A stretch of 64,000 nucleotides of DNA from JANXQZ01 sp038225555 (lineage in GTDB: Bacteria > Acidobacteriota > Terriglobia > Bryobacterales > Bryobacteraceae), in NCBI GenBank assembly GCA_038225555.1, contig JBBRRB010000018.1, positions 45,786 through 109,785 on the forward strand, given 5' to 3'. Under the pieces are notes generated by a model, which worked only from the letters and a program-made list of their open reading frames with translations, made no database searches and had not been told where the DNA came from. Made by a program: the position numbers and the translations under genes. Position 1 is the stretch's first letter, and each line of letters starts with the position of its first letter. Below, piece by piece: positions 62,845 to 64,000 of the stretch.

Positions 62845-62897
62845 AGCGAGAGGGGGGACTCGAATCCGCGTGTCCAGCTTGGGAAGCTGGCGTTCTG
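62845..62897 (-). tRNA. 3' fragment of tRNA-Gly(CCC), pseudo-tRNA / attachment-site scar
   Basis: The minus strand reads AGAACG, then an anticodon hairpin CCAGC-TTCCCAA-GCTGG (anticodon CCC), a short variable loop, a T-loop TTCGAGT and the acceptor 3' strand CTCTCGCT. The 5' acceptor strand (GCGAGAG) and D-arm are absent upstream; the sequence there is unrelated. The T-stem has mismatches. A 3'-half tRNA is the usual product of integrase-mediated insertion into a tRNA gene. Confidence 0.55.
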
Positions 62898-63169
62898 TTT
62901 TCGTGGCGGACGCCGGGGCACTCTGGGCCACCTAAATCCCGACTTCAGCGGAGTTGTGGAAATATCCGGCTACAAGACCTATTCCATAGCGTCTCCACTC
63001 GTTGTGCTTTGAGGAAATAGCAGCTACAAAATCGACTACATGCGTGTTTCATGCCTGTAGATGTTAACGATCAGCAGAAAACGTCGTTTTCTGAACTCTC
63101 GCCGGGACGAGGGGACAATATCATCCCGCGCCGCAGGCGCGCGTCATCTGTTCAATCGTTGCGGAACCC
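62898..63169. other. Intergenic sequence right of the tRNA-Gly fragment
   Basis: Only short shadow frames are seen. There is a GGCGC-rich stretch at ~63125-63145 and no promoter or gene I can support. Confidence 0.35.
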
Positions 63170-63619
63170 GTGTATGTTGATGAGGTGAGGGCGACGCACG
63201 ATCATATCGAAGGCCTTCGGCCACGCCGGTGCATGGAACCAAGCTGTGGCGCAATATTTGCGGTCTGCGCCAGTTGTGACCGCGGCCAGCGCTATTGCAG
63301 CGAGCAGTGCAGAAGCCGGAAGCGGCGCAACGAGGTTCATGCAGCAGGCAAACGCTATCAGGCAAGCGAGGCCGGAAAGCAAGCCCATTGTCGAAGGCAG
63401 CGAGCCTACCGTAAGCGTCGCGCCGAGGCTCCGGTGACGCATCAAGCTATGGCACCGATCACAGCGTCGACCGCTGCCCCACGTGGTTCGCTGATTCATT
63501 GCGCCGTTTGCGATCTGTTGAACCGCTGGATCAACCCATACTATGGGCTCGTTGGGCACCGCAGGCGGCGACTACAGTCGGCGGATGTTCAAATTTCGAC
63601 GTTTTCACGTGATCGCTAA
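63170..63619 (+). CDS. Cysteine-rich zinc-ribbon protein associated with insertion sequences
   Basis: A 149-residue basic protein starting at GTG 63170. A zinc-ribbon-like cluster (RRCMEPSCGAIFAVCASCDR, then GQRYCSEQCRSRKRRNE) is followed by a strongly basic helix (RYQASEAGKQAHCRRQRAYR) and a second Cys pair (HCAVCDLLNRWINPYYG). Proteins of this make-up are usually found beside IS21-like transposase genes. They look like nucleic-acid-binding accessory factors; no enzymatic residues are present. IS21-like repeats lie 180-280 bases downstream, which agrees with that association. Confidence 0.6.
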   Translation: MYVDEVRATHDHIEGLRPRRCMEPSCGAIFAVCASCDRGQRYCSEQCRSRKRRNEVHAAGKRYQASEAGKQAHCRRQRAYRKRRAEAPVTHQAMAPITASTAAPRGSLIHCAVCDLLNRWINPYYGLVGHRRRRLQSADVQISTFSRDR

Positions 63620-63796
63620 TAGTAGACGGTCAAGTGCAAAGGATTGTATTTTCAGCAACTTAGTAACGGCTCGTATTTCGGCATTCTCTTGTCTTGGGCA
63701 CAGAGGGTCGTCCGCGCTCTTACCAGCAAAATCAATCAGTTGTGAATCCCATCTTGTTGAAAGTAGTGAATTTGAACAGCTATAGATATCTAGGAC

Positions 63797-63823
63797 GGTC
63801 ACCTGTCGCCACGACAGGTGACC
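63797..63823. repeat. Perfect 27-base palindrome near the right edge
   Basis: GGTCACCTGTCG (63797-63808) and CGACAGGTGACC (63812-63823) form a perfect 12-base inverted repeat around CCA. It could be a terminator-like hairpin or, more likely, two abutting terminal repeats of an insertion sequence. Confidence 0.6.
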
Positions 63824-64000
63824 GGGTGCACTGAGGATCCCAACGCTGGGTCCAGCAGCACTTCGGCGCTTGGCAAAAGTGACCCAGTAGGGCTTGTCTG
63901 AAGTGACCCGGATTGGGAACGGGAGTTGGAAACGGGGCCTGCATCCACGCCGCAGGCGTTGCTGTGGGGAGTAGAGGATCAGCGATATCATCCACGCCGA
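63797..64000. mobile_element. End of an IS21-like element with multiple terminal repeats (partial)
   Basis: The motif GTGACC recurs at 63818, 63879 and 63903; the last two are the longer AAGTGACCC at 63877 and 63901, 24 bases apart. IS21-family elements carry such multiple short terminal repeats near their ends. No istA or istB frame is inside the window, so the transposase genes must lie to the right or have been lost. Confidence 0.4.

Noticed and set aside
62557..63012. 151-residue plus-strand frame covering the tRNA-Gly fragment
   Set aside because: Low-complexity translation without family features, and it crosses the structured tRNA-derived sequence.

Overview
The window looks like a chromosomal segment of an acidobacterium, most likely of the Solibacter/Bryobacter group. 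The clues are two very large Oar-like TonB-dependent receptors with an N-terminal carboxypeptidase-regulatory fold, a protein ending in the C-terminal domain known mainly from Solibacter (TIGR03437 type), a PEP-CTERM protein, RpoD, DnaG and Rel proteins of acidobacterial character, and moderately high GC. The assignment is by gene content only; no rRNA or intact tRNA is present.

Region 1 to 21.4 kb is largely catabolic: a partial TonB receptor, an enolase-superfamily sugar-acid dehydratase, an Rpn-like nuclease, a secreted amidohydrolase, a fumarylacetoacetase pair, a second full-length receptor, an oligogalacturonate lyase, two rhamnogalacturonan acetylesterase-like SGNH hydrolases, a FadL-type porin, an HD-GYP phosphodiesterase and a Tat-exported GH116 glycosidase. 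Together these suggest pectin and plant glycan use. HD-GYP, FadL and the two esterases form one minus-strand operon.

Region 21.4 to 27.6 kb is a tight plus-strand operon: class III aminotransferase, TPR protein, type III polyketide synthase, FAD-dependent oxidoreductase, YceI-like lipid-binding protein and an unusual acidic papain-like protease. It is the best candidate for an undescribed biosynthetic system.

Region 27.6 to 43.7 kb is mainly housekeeping: CCA-type nucleotidyltransferase, XerD, an outer-membrane protein plus cytochrome c pair behind a structured leader, RluE-like pseudouridine synthase, DUF971, two decayed toxin-antitoxin loci, Rel, an OPT transporter, a PEP-CTERM protein, DnaG, RpoD and a NadD-like enzyme. 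Region 43.7 to 55.4 kb carries a lipoprotein propeller with a histidine kinase, a BNR-repeat protein, a FecR-domain protein, an aquaglyceroporin, a frameshifted membrane glycosyltransferase, an M14 peptidase and a WbaP-like sugar transferase.

From 55.4 kb on, the sequence alternates between mobile-element wreckage and intact genes. An esterase pseudogene abuts an ISKra4-like remnant, which cuts a group II intron, which in turn abuts a truncated GT2 gene. Then follow Uma2, YebC, RuvC, a hypothetical and a TPR-thioredoxin protein. After 61.15 kb come a second decayed group II intron reverse transcriptase, a 3' fragment of a tRNA-Gly (a probable attachment-site scar), a cysteine-rich IS-associated protein and IS21-like terminal repeats at the right edge.
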